Source of the DNA: Chrysopilus asiliformis
Taxonomy: Eukaryota; Arthropoda; Insecta; Diptera; Rhagionidae
Length of the DNA stretch: 64,000 nucleotides
NCBI GenBank assembly: GCA_964034945.1
Contig: OZ035964.1
Coordinates: 1,014,001-1,078,000 of the forward strand
Direction of reading: 5' to 3'
Positions within the stretch are counted from its first letter, which is position 1. The number at the start of each line of letters is the position of its first letter. The translations under genes were made by a program, and so were the position numbers. The notes below the pieces were generated by a model. It was not told the DNA's origin, did no database searches, and saw nothing but the letters and a program-made list of their open reading frames with translations. Of the stretch, positions 24,644 to 36,729 are shown one piece after another.

Positions 24644-24933
24644 CACTCAGAAAAATGTCCAGGTCAACTTTTTGTCAGGTTAACTCTGACCTTACAGTTT
24701 CTGTAAGCCAGCTAGCGGTCAGAGTTAACCTATCTAAGGTCAACTCGTCCAGCTCCCAATGCCCTACTTCACCTGCTGGTGGCTTAATTTCAGAATTTCT
24801 CCGGTCACAGGTCAACTCAAGTTTTACTTTCCCTCATGCAGGCGAACGCGGGCCTCGCATAGGCTAAATTTTCCTGCCCGAGGCCAATTACGCCGTATAT
24901 AGGTCGTCGAGTTAGCCTCCATTTTTCTGAGTG
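24644..24933 (-). mobile_element. CACTCAG MITE, copy 3 (reverse)
   Basis: It is 290 bp with CACTCAGAAAAATG inverted ends and TA on both sides. It is slightly longer and more diverged than copies 1 and 2. Confidence 0.9.
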
Positions 24934-25286
24934 TACAATTGGCAAGGACCAAGCGTCAAATACTCTATATGGTAACCGACAAAATGCTTATTTTGAAAAA
25001 AATCCATTTGCATACGAAAGGGGCAACGATTTGTTCCGATTGAATCTTCATGTATGGAGCGGTTATGTAAAATCAAATTCTTAATACATTATACCTTTAT
25101 AAATTTTTCAATACGACTCACCGTTTTCCAGTAAATAGAAAGTATCCAATTTGTATGGCGAGCCGGGATTGAGTGGTCTAACTGGATTTTGATGTGTAGA
25201 TAAGCTATGTAAAATCAGATTCTAAACGCATTTTACTTTTACAAAATTTTCAACATGACTCACCGTTTTTGAGAAAATTGCAAAAG

Positions 25287-25438
25287 ACTGTTTCGCAAAA
25301 AACTGTTTCGCAAAACACTGTTTCACAAAACACTGTTTCGCAAAAAACTGTTTCGCAAAAAAAAAAAAAACTGTTTCGCAAAAAACTGTTCCGCAAAAAA
25401 CTGTTTCGCAAAAAACTGTTTCGCAAAACACTGTTTCG
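25287..25438. repeat. Tandem 15-mer array (ACTGTTTCGCAAAAM)
   Basis: About ten units with variants ACTGTTTCACAAAAC and ACTGTTCCGCAAAAA, and one unit with an expanded A run. ORFs of repeating ETVFC or KTVSQ type are artefacts of this array. Confidence 0.95.
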
Positions 25439-27472
25439 TTTGTATGTGGGAGGGGGGAAGAAATTGTCCAATTTCTCCCGTTCTTAGCCGAGCCATTTAC
25501 GAGAACATCTATATAACATTTCAAGTCTCTAGCTCAATCCTTTCGAAAGTTATGGTATTCATGGTAGGGTTGTTACAAACGGTATACTAAGTCTAATATT
25601 ACTAAAATCTAAACGATATACAAAATCTACGTATAAATAACTAGAATTCTCTTTGTGGGTCATTAATTTTTCAACTGGGATTTTCCTTTTAAAAAATCAG
25701 GCTCGTTATAGTTTTACGATAATTCAAAAACTACTAATTTTAGAAATAGCAGAGTAGCGGCTTTCTTATTTTTTCATCAAAACCCACTGTTTTTTGATTG
25801 ACTGCAAGCAGCATGGCAAAACTTGCCCTACGTGTGATATAGACGCGAAAATTTGTTATAATTTAAAAAAAGAAAACAAAAACCATTTGTAAATCAAAAC
25901 AAACAAAAAATTCATTAAACTGCCTCCAAATTGCTCCATAATGCGAAAACCCATCAAAACAAAATCTTGTTAAAATGATTTATTATTATAACATACGTCA
26001 CATATGGTTGAAAATTGTTTTGAAAGTTGAAAGCGTAACACCAGAAATACACACCGACGCTCGTTCGATATGGTCTTTAACCAAAGATGCTATAAAAATT
26101 TTATTGCTGTGGCACTATCGCATTTGTGGATTGATCGCAAGTGCATAATTCGACAGTAAATTTGTCAAGAAATCATTCGCACGTGTCAAATGCATAAAAG
26201 TCAGTTGGGATCAACACAAAACTTTTCTCTGCAATATTTAGTTTCGGCAACAATGTGTAAAAATTAATATATTTTCAAATATCTCGCTAAAAATGTACAA
26301 AAAAAATTTATTTCCTATAAATTTGGTGATAAAACTGCATAGTTTTCGCGAGATTTTCAAATATCCCGCGAACCCTTAGAAATACTGAAAAAAAACCGTT
26401 AAAGCAAAAAACGTGGAAAATTTTATTTTCTATAAATTGTGTTATGTGCAATTTTTCACAAAAGTGCATAGTTTAGAAAATTCTATATCCTTTAAATTCT
26501 GTTATATTCATTTTTTCCCAAAAGCGCATAAGTTTCGAGAAATTCTTTTTGTAGACGGCCAAGAAAAGTCTTGAAAATTTCGATCGGAGAGATTTTTAGC
26601 GGCGGCAAATTTCACTGTAACCTACATGACATTCCTGGGCTCTATTTTCTGATGGTTTGATCCTATGATCAAATTTTCCGGTGGAACCATTTTTTCAAAA
26701 CGACAAAAAAAAACCTTTAAGAATTTCGGCCGAGGAAATTTTTAGGGGCTGTGGATTCGATGAACTTTGTATCAATTTGAACGGGAAGAGGAAAAGTAAG
26801 AGATCTTCTATGTCAGAAAACAGTGAAAAAGCATCTCACAAACCATGAATTTTCCTTGCCAGATTGAACAATTTTCAAATGTTGCAAATTTCAATTCCTC
26901 TGCTGTGCCTGGCTTTCAGTTGGTGTTACCAGAGGGTGAACGCGAGGACTGCAAAAGGGAAAAAGCAGTAGAACAATCTACCAAGTATCATGAATTTTCC
27001 TTGCCAGGTCGGAAAATTGTTTCCTGTCCGCTTAATACCGACAACAAACATAAATAGGTTGGCACTAAATTTGCTTGCTTTTCGATATGGGAATTAACCG
27101 GTTTTAATGGAAACATCCTGTAAATTCTTCATGGTAACATTTCAATTACTTTTCATCGTAGAAACTGTGAATCCTCCGACTACCTGCGATTACAGAAACA
27201 AAACGTTTTATAGACGTGTGTTTACAAACTGTTTTCTTTTTTCTCTTTCTTTTTTTTTTTTTTTTGATAATATATGACATTCCGCCATTTAAAAGTGTTT
27301 GTTGGCTTACGACTTGAGGCTGGAACATGTGCAGATCTTAATTTATACCTTTTATATACCAAAAAGTACACAATATTGTATGAACGCACATGCGTAGCAA
27401 AAATCTCAGGGACAAGCGTACACCTTTATAACGATTCAAATATACGTGGTCGGCTTGTACTAGAATTATTAT

Positions 27473-27952
27473 ACGCGTCTATTTGATACGCAGGGCAAGT
27501 TTTGCCATGCTGCTCACGGGTCAATTAAAAACAATCGGTTTTGATGAAAAAAAAGAAATTCGATGCCCTGGTATTTCTAAAATTAATAGTTTTTGAATTA
27601 TCGTAAAACTATAACGAGCCTGATTTTTTAAAAGGAATATCCCAGTTAAAAAAGTATTCACCAACAAAAAGAACACTAATTATTTTGATTAAAAGCCTTT
27701 ATTTAGATTGCCTTCGTCTCTGTCTGTTTGTTTGTCTGTCTGTCAGGGTCAAATTTGGCAATCCAATTTTTTCCCCTTTTTAGTGCATTTTTAAATAAAA
27801 GCTTAATTTTTTTTTAAATTTATTTTCTAGTTGTTTTTCAACTTAGGCATTCCTTTTAAAGAAATAAGATCGTCATAGTAAGTTGGGTTCAGATTTTGTT
27901 AAATCTCTCATGTGCCTGCCCTGTAAAACTACCCCACGTATGAAATATTCGT
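27473..27952 (-). mobile_element. CGTCTATTTCATACGCAGGGCA-type transposon, copy D, interrupted
   Basis: The left end ACGCGTCTATTTGATACGCA and a degraded right end CGTATGAAATATTCGTCGC enclose sequence matching the reverse of copies A-C. A fragment of the CAGACAGA family (about 27683-27830) is inserted. No target duplication is visible. Confidence 0.65.
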
Positions 27953-29273
27953 CGCTACCTATACTCGTATATTTTGTCGTTATCGTCTCAAACTACTATG
28001 GCTAGCTAGAATATATAAGTTCCATCTATCAGTGAATATATTCGTACCAAAAACGTCCCCTTCTTGATCATCATTATCATCATAGCAGAGATTCTTTCAA
28101 TTTTTCAATAACTTGCATGCGGTTCACCAGTTTCTCATGTTGTCATATTTATAGCTTTCTGTAGCAACGATCAATGTATGCACCGCGTCGTCAGAATATC
28201 TGATAGATATATTTCGTCAGACTATCTGATAGATACACAAGGCAAGCTTTTTTTCGTCTGTTTGTTCACAAATAAAAAATAATAAAAATTAAAAAAAAAT
28301 TAAAATATAATGGCATATAGGCATTACTTGATGAATCGAAAAATTTTCTATATTTGTGTGTGAACGGGCATGTATACAAATCAAATTCCTATCCGAAATT
28401 CGACAGTTTTTATTGTTGAACAAAATACAACCGATGGATGCGTGCGCAACAACACAACGTCGTTTTGTATAAAAACTTGATATAAAAATTTTCCCCTTTT
28501 TTATATTCTTCGTGACATTCGATTGTTTGCTATCCCAGATAGTATAATTTTTATATAAAACTCAAGTATCTTCTATACATAAAAACATTTGGTATGTTTG
28601 TGTTTGATTATCGAAAAAAATACGATTTTAGTGTGTTTGGTCGCTTGAATTTGCTGTAGATTCAAAAAAAAGTGACCACAATCAGAGTAAGTTGCTTTTA
28701 AAGATTATACACACAATTCTAGCATTGTTTTACCGGGTTGCATTTTTGGCTATTTTTTCAATAAAATAGAAGACATTGAATTTGTTTGAAAAAGTCATGC
28801 TTCAAATTTTCTGACAAAATCTTTAAATACTCTGCCCAACTCATATTTTGTGGCTTCAAGCGGCCAAAAAAGGATATTTATACGAGGAGAGGGCGAAAAA
28901 CTTGTAGACTTACAGCCTTATTCTAGCTACGGTCACTAGTCACAACTCGGTCACAAAAGCCTCAAATTCTATGGACTTGTGACTTAAGTATCACAACGCC
29001 AGAATACGGCTGTTAATATCACTAAAGCTTTAACTCGAAAATCATTCAACCGATTTGCCTGAAATTCTGTAAAATGGCCGATTTAAGCGAGTTTTTTAAG
29101 CAAATTTGTTGAAGGCGGGATGGGGTGCTTCAAAAACAAGAATATAACAACTAATTTTCCATCTTCCGCGAAATATTTTTGTAGGTCACAAAAAATTGGA
29201 ATATCCTTGAGATCATTTTTTCACAACGGCAAATTTAAGAACTTTTTTCGCGTAAACTGAAACTTTTTGCACA

Positions 29274-29514
29274 CACTCAGAAAAATGGAGGCTAACTCGA
29301 CGACCTACATACGGCGTAATTGGCCTCAGGCCGGCGCGCGTTCGCCTACACGTGGGCAAGTAAAACTGAGTTGACCTGTGGTCGGAGAAATTCTGAAATT
29401 AAGCCACCAGCAGGTGAAGTAGGGCATTGGGAGCTGCACGAGTTGACCTTAGATAGGTTAACTCTGACCGCTAGCTGGCTTACAGACAAGTTGACCTGGA
29501 CATTTTTCTGAGTG
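29274..29514 (+). mobile_element. CACTCAG MITE, copy 4 (internal deletion)
   Basis: It is 241 bp with intact ends and CA on both sides. It lacks about 31 bp covering the second arm of the internal hairpin. Confidence 0.9.
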
Positions 29515-29559
29515 CATATTCCGCCATTTTTTCGAAACTCGCTAAAATATTTTTACTCA

Positions 29560-30125
29560 TTACTTTCATTTACGTAGTATAATAAAGTATTATATTCATG
29601 AAAAATTCCGACCTCTTAATTTTGCCTAAAAAAAACATTTCCCGAACACTCCTGAGTCGATTGAAGCATTATTACAAATATCTGTGGCAACAAGTCATAA
29701 AGAGCCTAAGTCGATTTTCAGATCAAGATAAAAAGATCTGTATTTACTTTAATAGACAGAGCAATTTGGCTTAGCCTAAAAACAGACTTAAGCCCTTATG
29801 ACTTGTTGCCACAGATATGTCTTTCTGTCTGTCAGTCTCTGTACGAGATTCCTCAAAAACTAGTAGAGCTAGAGTCATGAAATTTTAAAGGCATAATCGG
29901 AAATAACCCATTTCTCGCAAACTAACGGTTTTTCGAACAACATTTAAAGGCAGAATCTGCATAAATCGATATCTCTTACCATTATCTCGATATTTCAGAA
30001 TTTGTAAAATAAAAATTCATATTTTTATGTAAACTAATATTATTCGTCAGGTATTCGTCAGGTAAATTGTGCAGAAATGTAGATTTTGTATAAGAAAGTC
30101 ATGTGCTGTTCACAGAAGATCTATT
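29560..30125 (+). repeat. Dispersed repeat next to Atg10
   Basis: It contains TTCATGAAAAATTCCGACCT (compare 33013-33034), the CTTTCTGTCTGTCAG block (compare 33590), and ends GTCATGTGCTGTTCAC about 15-20 bp before the Atg10 ATG. A 135-bp MITE is inserted within it. Confidence 0.65.
29681..29815. mobile_element. MITE with TCTGTGGCAACAAGTCATAA ends
   Basis: A perfect 20-bp inverted repeat at both ends is flanked by TA (or ATAT). It interrupts the dispersed repeat between TACAAA and GTCTTTCTGTC. Confidence 0.8.
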
Positions 30126-30145
30126 TTTTTTTCATTTAGCAAAAA

Positions 30146-31125
30146 ATGAAATCTGAAGAATCCTTCAATGGAACAATCACCTGGGAAAGATTTCGTCAAG
30201 ATGCGAATACAATTTCAGAAATTTCAAAATCCACTGAAGACTATTGGCAACTCGTAAAAGTAAGGATTTTTCACATTAAAAAAAATGTTTTGATTTTTCT
30301 TTGGTCACTTAAAAATTAACAGAAAAGCGACGAAGAGGGGCAATCTTTTTTGAAATTATGCAAAAAAATTACAGTAAATTACAAATCTGAGGACAATAAT
30401 GCAAGCAGTAATTTAGAATTGTTAAATATGGAATATCACATTGTCTATAATATTAGCTATCAAGTTCCAGTACTGTTTTTTAACGGATCACACTGTGGTA
30501 ATTGTGAAAAAAAATTCAGGGGTGGAATTGCGTACGGTGACAAGTCACCCGTCAATTTCTCTGGGCCTCAGTAGTGCGAAAATTTTGCAAATTTTAATAA
30601 AAATTGAATCACAAACTTGTGACCTTACGGGATTCCACCCCAGAATTTGTCTGTAACCACAAGCAATAGCCACCGCTTTAGTCGATTTTTCAGGTGAAGC
30701 CAAATTTTTTTTACATTCTCAAATACAGTTCATATTGGCTTGCCACGAAAATCAACTTAAACGGTTTTTGTGGCTACAGATTTTTGAAAAACTAAATTTA
30801 AAAAAAAAAACATTTTCTTTCTTGTGTGAATTTAGATGGAAGCCTTCTAACATTGGAGCAAGCTTGGCCAATATTTATTGGCAATTTGAACCGTTACAGC
30901 AATATGGCAGCTAGCGAAACAAATCTAGATCCGGATATGCTTTCGATATTAACACAAATGGATCATCCGATTTTATTTAAACCATTTTTGGGGTTACATC
31001 CGTGCCGGACAGCGGAAGTCCTCAGCTGCACACCAAATAGTAAAAATATTATTTTAACATTTTTAAGTATTTATGGACCTTATGTGAATTTAAATCTGGA
31101 TGAAATCGGATCGATTCTTAGTTAA
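30146..31125 (+). CDS. Atg10: Atg10: E2-like enzyme of the Atg12 conjugation pathway
   Basis: Atg10 accepts Atg12 from Atg7 and transfers it to Atg5 during autophagosome formation in the cytosol. Exons are 30146-30259, 30323-30497 and 30836-31125, all with GT-AG borders and matching phases, giving 192 residues. Family size is roughly 170-220. Diagnostic features are LLTLEQAWPIF, then DHPILFKPFLGLHPCRT, whose Cys153 in the HPC motif is the expected catalytic cysteine, and FLSIYGPYVNLNLDE at the C-terminus. The second intron (30498-30835) holds an inverted-repeat element. An AATAAA lies at 31219-31224. The start codon is about 20 bp after the end of a dispersed repeat and follows a TTTCATTTAG acceptor-like run, so an upstream 5' UTR exon is possible. 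Recognition comes from the conserved C-terminal half; the N-terminal half is diverged. Confidence 0.9.
30512..30648. mobile_element. Inverted-repeat element in Atg10 intron 2
   Basis: The ends AAATTCAGGGGTGGAAT and ATTCCACCCCAGAATTT face each other. The interior block CAGTAGTGCGAAAATTTTGC also occurs in the Ssdp intron near 11535. Confidence 0.65.
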
Positions 31126-31218
31126 AAAAAAATTCCAATCATGTTTGTGGTTGTTCTTTATATTAATTCTTGAATTTTTAGTTTTTTTTATAAAAACGGA
31201 TACTCTGTTATTTTTTTA

Positions 31219-31224
31219 AATAAA
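31219..31224 (+). terminator. Atg10 poly(A) signal
   Basis: Canonical AATAAA 94 bp after the Atg10 stop codon. Confidence 0.55.
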
Positions 31225-31299
31225 TTTTCGCAAAAAAATGTTTTTATTCAAAATTAAAAAATAAATCCTTTAGAATAGAACAATTTATCTTTATATTTA

Positions 31300-32040
31300 A
31301 AATCTTCGGTGCGTATGTGTCAAACCACTCAACCGATTGGGTTTAGTCAGATTGCGTGACTGGTTTATAGTTAGGTGTAGTCTCGATATCGGCTCCTCTT
31401 TTACCCCCTCGGCGGTTATCTTCTGAACCACTCAAGAGAATTGAATACGGTTTTCAGTATTGGATAGGTTATCTGTGAAGGAAAATTTTCACTCACTCAA
31501 AACACTCCCCCTTGCATAATGAGAAACCCTTCACCTGCTATATCCTAAACGACTGAATGGATTTTTATACGGTATTTACTGTTAGGTAGGGTGTCTGTCA
31601 AGGAAAATTTTTACCTACTCAAACTACTCCACATTGCATGACGAGAACCCCCTCTCCAGCTATATCCGCAACTACTGAATGGATTTTAATATGGTTTCGT
31701 TTTCGTCCACCCAAAACCACTTCCTCCCGCGCGATGCGATTGCTCTTTCATTCTATCAAACTACTAATGGCTTCTGATATGGTTTTAAGTTACATTCACC
31801 AAGGAAAACTTTCGGCCACGAAAACCATTCCCGGCGAACAGCTCACCTGCCATTATTTAAGCAAAAATTATTTTTTAGTGGACAAAATCGGACTAATAAA
31901 ATCAACACATATTGTAAAAAAAATGCAAAAACCTTTTAGTGTCCGGCGCTATGGGAATTCACCATACTCGCTTTCTCTCAAACAAATGGAAAAATTGATT
32001 GCGATTTTCATGAAAACTGTGCGTTAAATCGAAAAATGTT
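31300..32040 (+). repeat. Helitron-family B body, 3' end lost
   Basis: It shares GGATTTTAATATGGTTTT, GTGTCCGGCGC and GGAAAAATTGATTGCGATTTTC blocks with 36730-37000 and 47030-47821, the latter ending in a Helitron-like CTAG terminus. The 129-residue open frame at 31638-32027 has no family resemblance. The segment 32040-32660, before Larp7, shows nothing further that I recognise. Confidence 0.55.
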
Positions 32041-32668
32041 TATGAAAAAATAGGCCAACTTAGTTCTTGACCCACTAAGCCATAGTGCCACTAAAATTGA
32101 AATTTTTCAAAACTAAATACTACAGAATAAATATCCCAATTTATCGGGTACGCATGGTAACTCCTCACAAGATGCCTATTCTGTTTAGTTCTTTATACGT
32201 GTTTCATATCGCTATACCCTAACACAATATTCAACTGAAAAACCAGTCTTTTGTATAGTAGATGACTAACTAAAACCATATAATGTATATAATCGGTACT
32301 AAAACACATTTCAGTCATACGAATGTATATACAAAGTGTAGACAACAGTCATAAATAGCATTTGCAAATTGATAACGCATCCAAGCTAAAAAGAATCTTG
32401 TTTTGATTTGAAACTTAAATATTTATCATTAACAAAGTACAGCAAATAGCACGATAATAAAAAGGTTTTTATTATAGATACAATATATTTTTTTAAATCG
32501 ATAAAATTGGAAAGTATTCATTTTTTTGTAGTGCTAAAAACTGGAAACTCGTAACGGAATTTGAGGTTAAATCAAAGAAGATATTCGGTAAATTTAATCA
32601 CAAGGTATTCATTTTAAACGTTTTCTAATGAAATTTTGAAAATCCAATTTTTTAACAGTAAATGAAAA

Positions 32669-35318
32669 ATGCCACAAATCCGACATCGAAAGAAAAATAT
32701 CTACAATGCCATTCGACAGCAGATGGAATTTTATTTTGGCGATGCTAATCTGTCCAAGGATCGATTTTTAATGCAGTTGATAAAGGAAAATCCATGTAAG
32801 TGATTACAAGTTATACATTTAGAGAGTGCCCGTAAAATATTTCACTAAATTTGACAATAATGGGGGGTTCGTCGACAATATGGTAACAGTGGTGAAGTAA
32901 GCGAGTGGGGGGGGGGGGAGTCGTTTTTTAGAGTGGCAAATTCCGGACATTATAAATATTAGTGTATCGTGGGATATCCTTTTTTACGTTCTTATACGTA
33001 CAATACTTTATGTATTCATGAAAAATTCCGACCTCTTTATTTCGCCTAAAAAATATTTCCCGAGCATTCCTGATTCGATTGCGTGTGATTACACTAGGAT
33101 TCACTTTGAGGCGGCAAGTCTTTCCTCATTTTGTTGCCGTGTGCACACGGTTCGCCTTTTTCATTCGCTAAAATCTTTCGACTTTTTGACGTTAAGACAT
33201 TGGGATGAAAATAACCTCAAAATTTAACTCAGTTGTAAAATGATTGCAGTGAAATTTGTTAAATTTAATGAAAATATGGATCATATAATAATTGCAGTGA
33301 CAAGTTTATTATATGCTTCATCAGCAACGGCTGTATTTTTGTGCCAATCTGAAGAAGAAAACTCCGAATTTTCAGATGCGCACGACTCCACAGCAAACTA
33401 CGAAATGACCAATAAAAGCACAACGAGACACAAACCGGTTTGCAACCAATAATTTTAAGTGAATCTAAACTTCGTTCGCTCTTTTTGGTTTCCCTCCCCA
33501 CTGCGTCCCTCACCTTCACGAATGACGTGCCGCCTCAAAGTGAATCCTGGTGTAAACACAATCATTGGAGTTATATTACAAAAATGTCTTTCTGTCTGTC
33601 AATCTGCATGTCAATCTGTCTGTCTGTCTATCTGCCTGTGTACAAGATTTCCCAAAAACTAGTAGAGCTAGAACCATGAAATTTTACAGGTAAATAATCA
33701 TTTATTATGATTTTCAATAAAAAATTTCGCCAATTTCTAGATTTTATAACAATTATTGGTCCTTTTTTTAGACGTTCCGCTTGACGTGTTCCTAACATTC
33801 AACAAAATGAAAAAACTGGTGAATAATGTTGAAGATATTGCCAAATCCTTAACAAATTCGACACTATTGAAGTTAAGTGATGATGGTTTAAGAGTTAGCC
33901 GCACAACCGAATTACCACCACCTGATCGTAACGCAGATGAATGTATTCTGTATGCAGAAGGACTTCCGCCGGATGCGACACACGATTGGATAACAAAAGT
34001 TTTCTCACGTTTTGGTTCGGTAGCGTATGTTTCATTGCCGAAATTTAAAAACTCACAGAAAATCAAAGAGTTCTGTTTTATTGAATTTGACAAAACCGAA
34101 AGTATTGAAAAAGCTTTGAATTTCTTTAAAACATTTAACGGTCTTTTAGACAGTGAGAAAATGGATCCAAATCAGTTGATAAGCGTTAAAACGTATGAGG
34201 GCGGTGAGAAAAATGATAATATTGTTGAGCATAAAATTAATGTGAAGAAACGCTGTCTATCACCAACTGTGATTAATGTGGAAAAAGACGAGGGTATTTC
34301 TACATCGCCACCGTTAAAACGGACAAAAATAATTACGAAAGCTGTGTCAGAAAGTGAGGTGAAATCAGAAACGGATGAAGAAAAAGTAATTCCTATTGAA
34401 GAAACTTTTATAAATGATGATGCAAAATCACTTCCGATATCCTCATCCGATTCCTCATCAATGGAGAGTGAGAATGAGCAAAATGATATGGAAGACGACA
34501 ATAATTTGCAGAATAAGAAGAAGAAACGTCGGAAACATAAGAAGAAGATCTTATCTGTACCGATTAATCCATCAGATGAAGGTAATATCGAAAATTTGAG
34601 GATTCTTTCAAAGAAACAATGGAAACGTCTACGGAATAAATATCTAAATATGCAAAGGGAAAAAGTGTCCGCCATTAAACGGCAAATGTACAAAAATAGA
34701 TTAAACAGCAATTGCAATACGGATAACGTAACAAAATCATCATCATCAACAACCGAATCGAAAAAGTCCAGTCCACATCCGGTTTCCATAAAATATGCCC
34801 CAAATAATATCAATTTCTATGGAGCAAATCAGCAAGACGACACAACGCCACCACTATCGCCATCTGCAATTTCAAATAAACAATTAACGGATAGTAGCGC
34901 TGGTATCAACAAAAATAATGTGAAATTAGTTAAAAAACCATTATTTGAATATCGACCAGGCATCATTGTCCATATAAAATTATCGAATCCATGCGTCAAC
35001 GTTAAGGATTTCAAATCGGAACTACGACAATATCCCTACGTTTGTTATGTTGATGTAACGGAAGGATCATTCGATGCGTACGTTCGATGTGGCAACGCGA
35101 AAAATTCTGAAAGTCTAGTGACCGCATATTCTTCGGCTGAATATAAATGCCAAGTCCTTAGTGAAGATCTTGAACAACAGTATTGGAATAAAATAATGAA
35201 TGATCGTGAAATGAAATTGAACAAAACGATTAAATTAACAAATAAAAAACGTGGCAGGGAAAAAGTTGCACAGGTCGTAACAAAACATATTCGATTTAAT
35301 GATGATGAGCAGCACTAA
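32669..35318 (+). CDS. Larp7: Larp7: La-related protein 7 (La motif, RRM, xRRM)
   Basis: Larp7 binds the 3' end of small nuclear RNAs such as 7SK and U6 in the nucleus. Two exons, 32669-32795 and 33772-35318, encode 557 residues. The exon 1/2 junction (CCA T|AC) restores the La motif. The La motif runs over residues about 3-91 and contains IRQQMEFYFGDANLSKDRFL. RRM1 is at about 99-167 (ILYAEGLPPDATHDWI ... FCFIEFDK). A Ser/acidic stretch and a Lys/Arg-rich block (KKKKRRKHKKK, about 290-305) follow. The C-terminal xRRM spans about 438-557 and ends KRGREKVAQVVTKHIRF, matching the extended helix of LARP7 and telomerase p65 proteins. Translation starts at the second of two close ATGs; the first, at 32662, is in another frame and stops early. 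The 976-bp intron is filled with repeats. AATAAA lies at 35338-35343. Confidence 0.93.
33082..33561. mobile_element. TIR element in the Larp7 intron
   Basis: About 33-bp inverted ends with ACACTAGGATTCACTTTGAG on the left and its near-complement on the right (33521-33561). It separates two parts of a dispersed repeat. It contains a 70-codon ORF at 33240-33452. Confidence 0.7.
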
Positions 35319-35337
35319 ATTATTGAATTTTTATTAA

Positions 35338-35343
35338 AATAAA
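35338..35343 (+). terminator. Larp7 poly(A) signal
   Basis: AATAAA 20 bp downstream of the Larp7 stop codon. Confidence 0.6.
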
Positions 35344-35619
35344 AACACAAATTATTAGTCATTGAATTTTATTTTCCGCTTCCACAGGTTAGCCTTTGAA
35401 TAAACGACTGATTTGTCAATGGTGCACAACTAACAGGGAAATGGGTGGGGTAGATTTTAGTGGGTGAAATTGTTCGCTAAGAAATTACTTATCTAATGGT
35501 GAGTATTGGATTCAAATCCCTTTAGAACCACAAAAGATAGTAGAAGAGGGGGTTTTCAGAGAGGGGGGGGGAGAAGAATTTTCCTCGAGGGCTGGCCTTT
35601 TTAAAAGCTTTTATTTGGC

Positions 35620-35816
35620 TTTCCTTTCTTATCTGTCTATGGCAAAATTGGTTGCAATTTTCTTGGAAACAGTGCGTCAAATCGAAAAATTTATTTAAAA
35701 AATCATTTGAAATATAATATTCTTGCATAAGTACATCAAAATACTTTTAAAAAACAAAATCATATTCGAAAGTTTACTATTACCCGAGCAACGCCGGGTA
35801 CTTGCAAGCTAGTAGA
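35620..35816 (+). mobile_element. Helitron-family B 3' end
   Basis: It ends with a hairpin (ACCCG-AGCAACGC-CGGGT), then about 10 bp, then CTAG followed by host T. This is the Helitron terminus rule. The same end is at 47821. Confidence 0.75.
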
Positions 35817-36729
35817 GTCTAAAAATTGTTTCACTAAGCATTGATATTAAATTTTCTGCGAAAATACACTGGAGTTTAACGTTTTACTGTCTCAGAAACA
35901 ATTTCCATGCGTTGGTGGAGGTGGACCGCAGACATTCTGTGGAAGAGACGCAAAGATCACCCCAAAAAAAAGGGAGACATAAAATTTGAATACACTATTG
36001 TCTGATGGTAAACTAAATCTATATCGAATTATGCTTTCATTCTCATTTTTCCAGTTTATTCTCACCGAGTTTCCCAGTAAATCATTGTTGTTTATTCTTG
36101 CGTTTTGCTACATTGTTGTGTATGGATTAGGCTTTGTGGGTGGATGGTCGTGGGATGGGGAGGGGTAGGCGGGGGGGTTGTTATGGATGTTGGTTGGCTG
36201 GGTGATCAGCCGACCGATGGTAACGCACATAAAACGAACAGATACAATGGGTGGCGGTGGGCGAAACCAAATTTTTTTTTCTATACTGTTTACTTGCCAT
36301 TGCTATGCTCCAGAGTGTGTATGCTCCCAATTCAATGTATCTCCCATAATTGCCGAATTTAAACTGAAGCCGGCGTTCCCAGATCGAATCTGCAATCGAT
36401 TCGAAAAGAATTTGTTGCGAAGAAAATTCTTCCAGATTTTTTTTTTTAAGAAAATTGTTTAGTTTACAATCTTTCTCATTTCTTTCCCAAACTTTTACTT
36501 TAGGCACTGCCCAGGAAATGTGTTTTGCATTTTTAAAACCACATTTCCTCTTCCCCGAGTTTTCTCCGTTAAAAAACCAAGACCTTTTTTTATGAAAGTC
36601 GTTTTGTTTCTAAATCGTGTAAAAAAACTTAAAAAGTAAAATTCTGATGATAAGAAAAAGGATTTTATTATTTTTTATCATCAGAATTTTAAATTGTGGT
36701 GATTGAAAACGTTATGGTGGGGGAGGGGG

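Larger units (their letters stand above)
24632..25636. mobile_element. 1-kb insertion within copy C
   Basis: It is bounded by ATAACTAGA at 24623-24631 and 25637-25645; copies A and B have a single GATAACTAGAG there. Its body resembles repeats at 42972-43330 and 58491-58640 (GCCAATCGTCAAATACTCTA block). It includes a CACTCAG MITE and a short tandem array. Confidence 0.75.
24505..25846. mobile_element. CGTCTATTTCATACGCAGGGCA-type transposon, copy C, interrupted
   Basis: It is flanked by perfect 9-bp duplications GAAAATTTG (24496-24504 and 25847-25855). The two halves (24505-24631 and 25637-25846) match copies A and B. The interruption is 24632-25636 with its own ATAACTAGA duplication. Confidence 0.85.
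18311..30145. other. Repeat-rich region between Ssdp start and Atg10
   Basis: No coding exon was recognised on either strand. An Ssdp 5' UTR exon and promoter probably lie here but cannot be placed by eye. Named repeats are listed separately. Stretches 18311-19270, 22500-24500 and 26230-29270 are AT-rich with low-complexity runs (for example the (AT)n at about 23216-23231) and degraded repeat fragments. Confidence 0.5.

Noticed and set aside
25222..25524. ETVFC-repeat ORF resembling a Cys-rich secreted protein
   Set aside because: It is a translation of the 15-bp tandem array inside a transposon insertion.
26845..27057. 70-residue ORF with a repeated HEFSLPG-like phrase
   Set aside because: The phrase comes from a short direct DNA repeat; no splice context or family similarity was found.
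34172..34813. 213-residue ORF on the minus strand
   Set aside because: It is antisense to the Larp7 coding exon and has no family resemblance.
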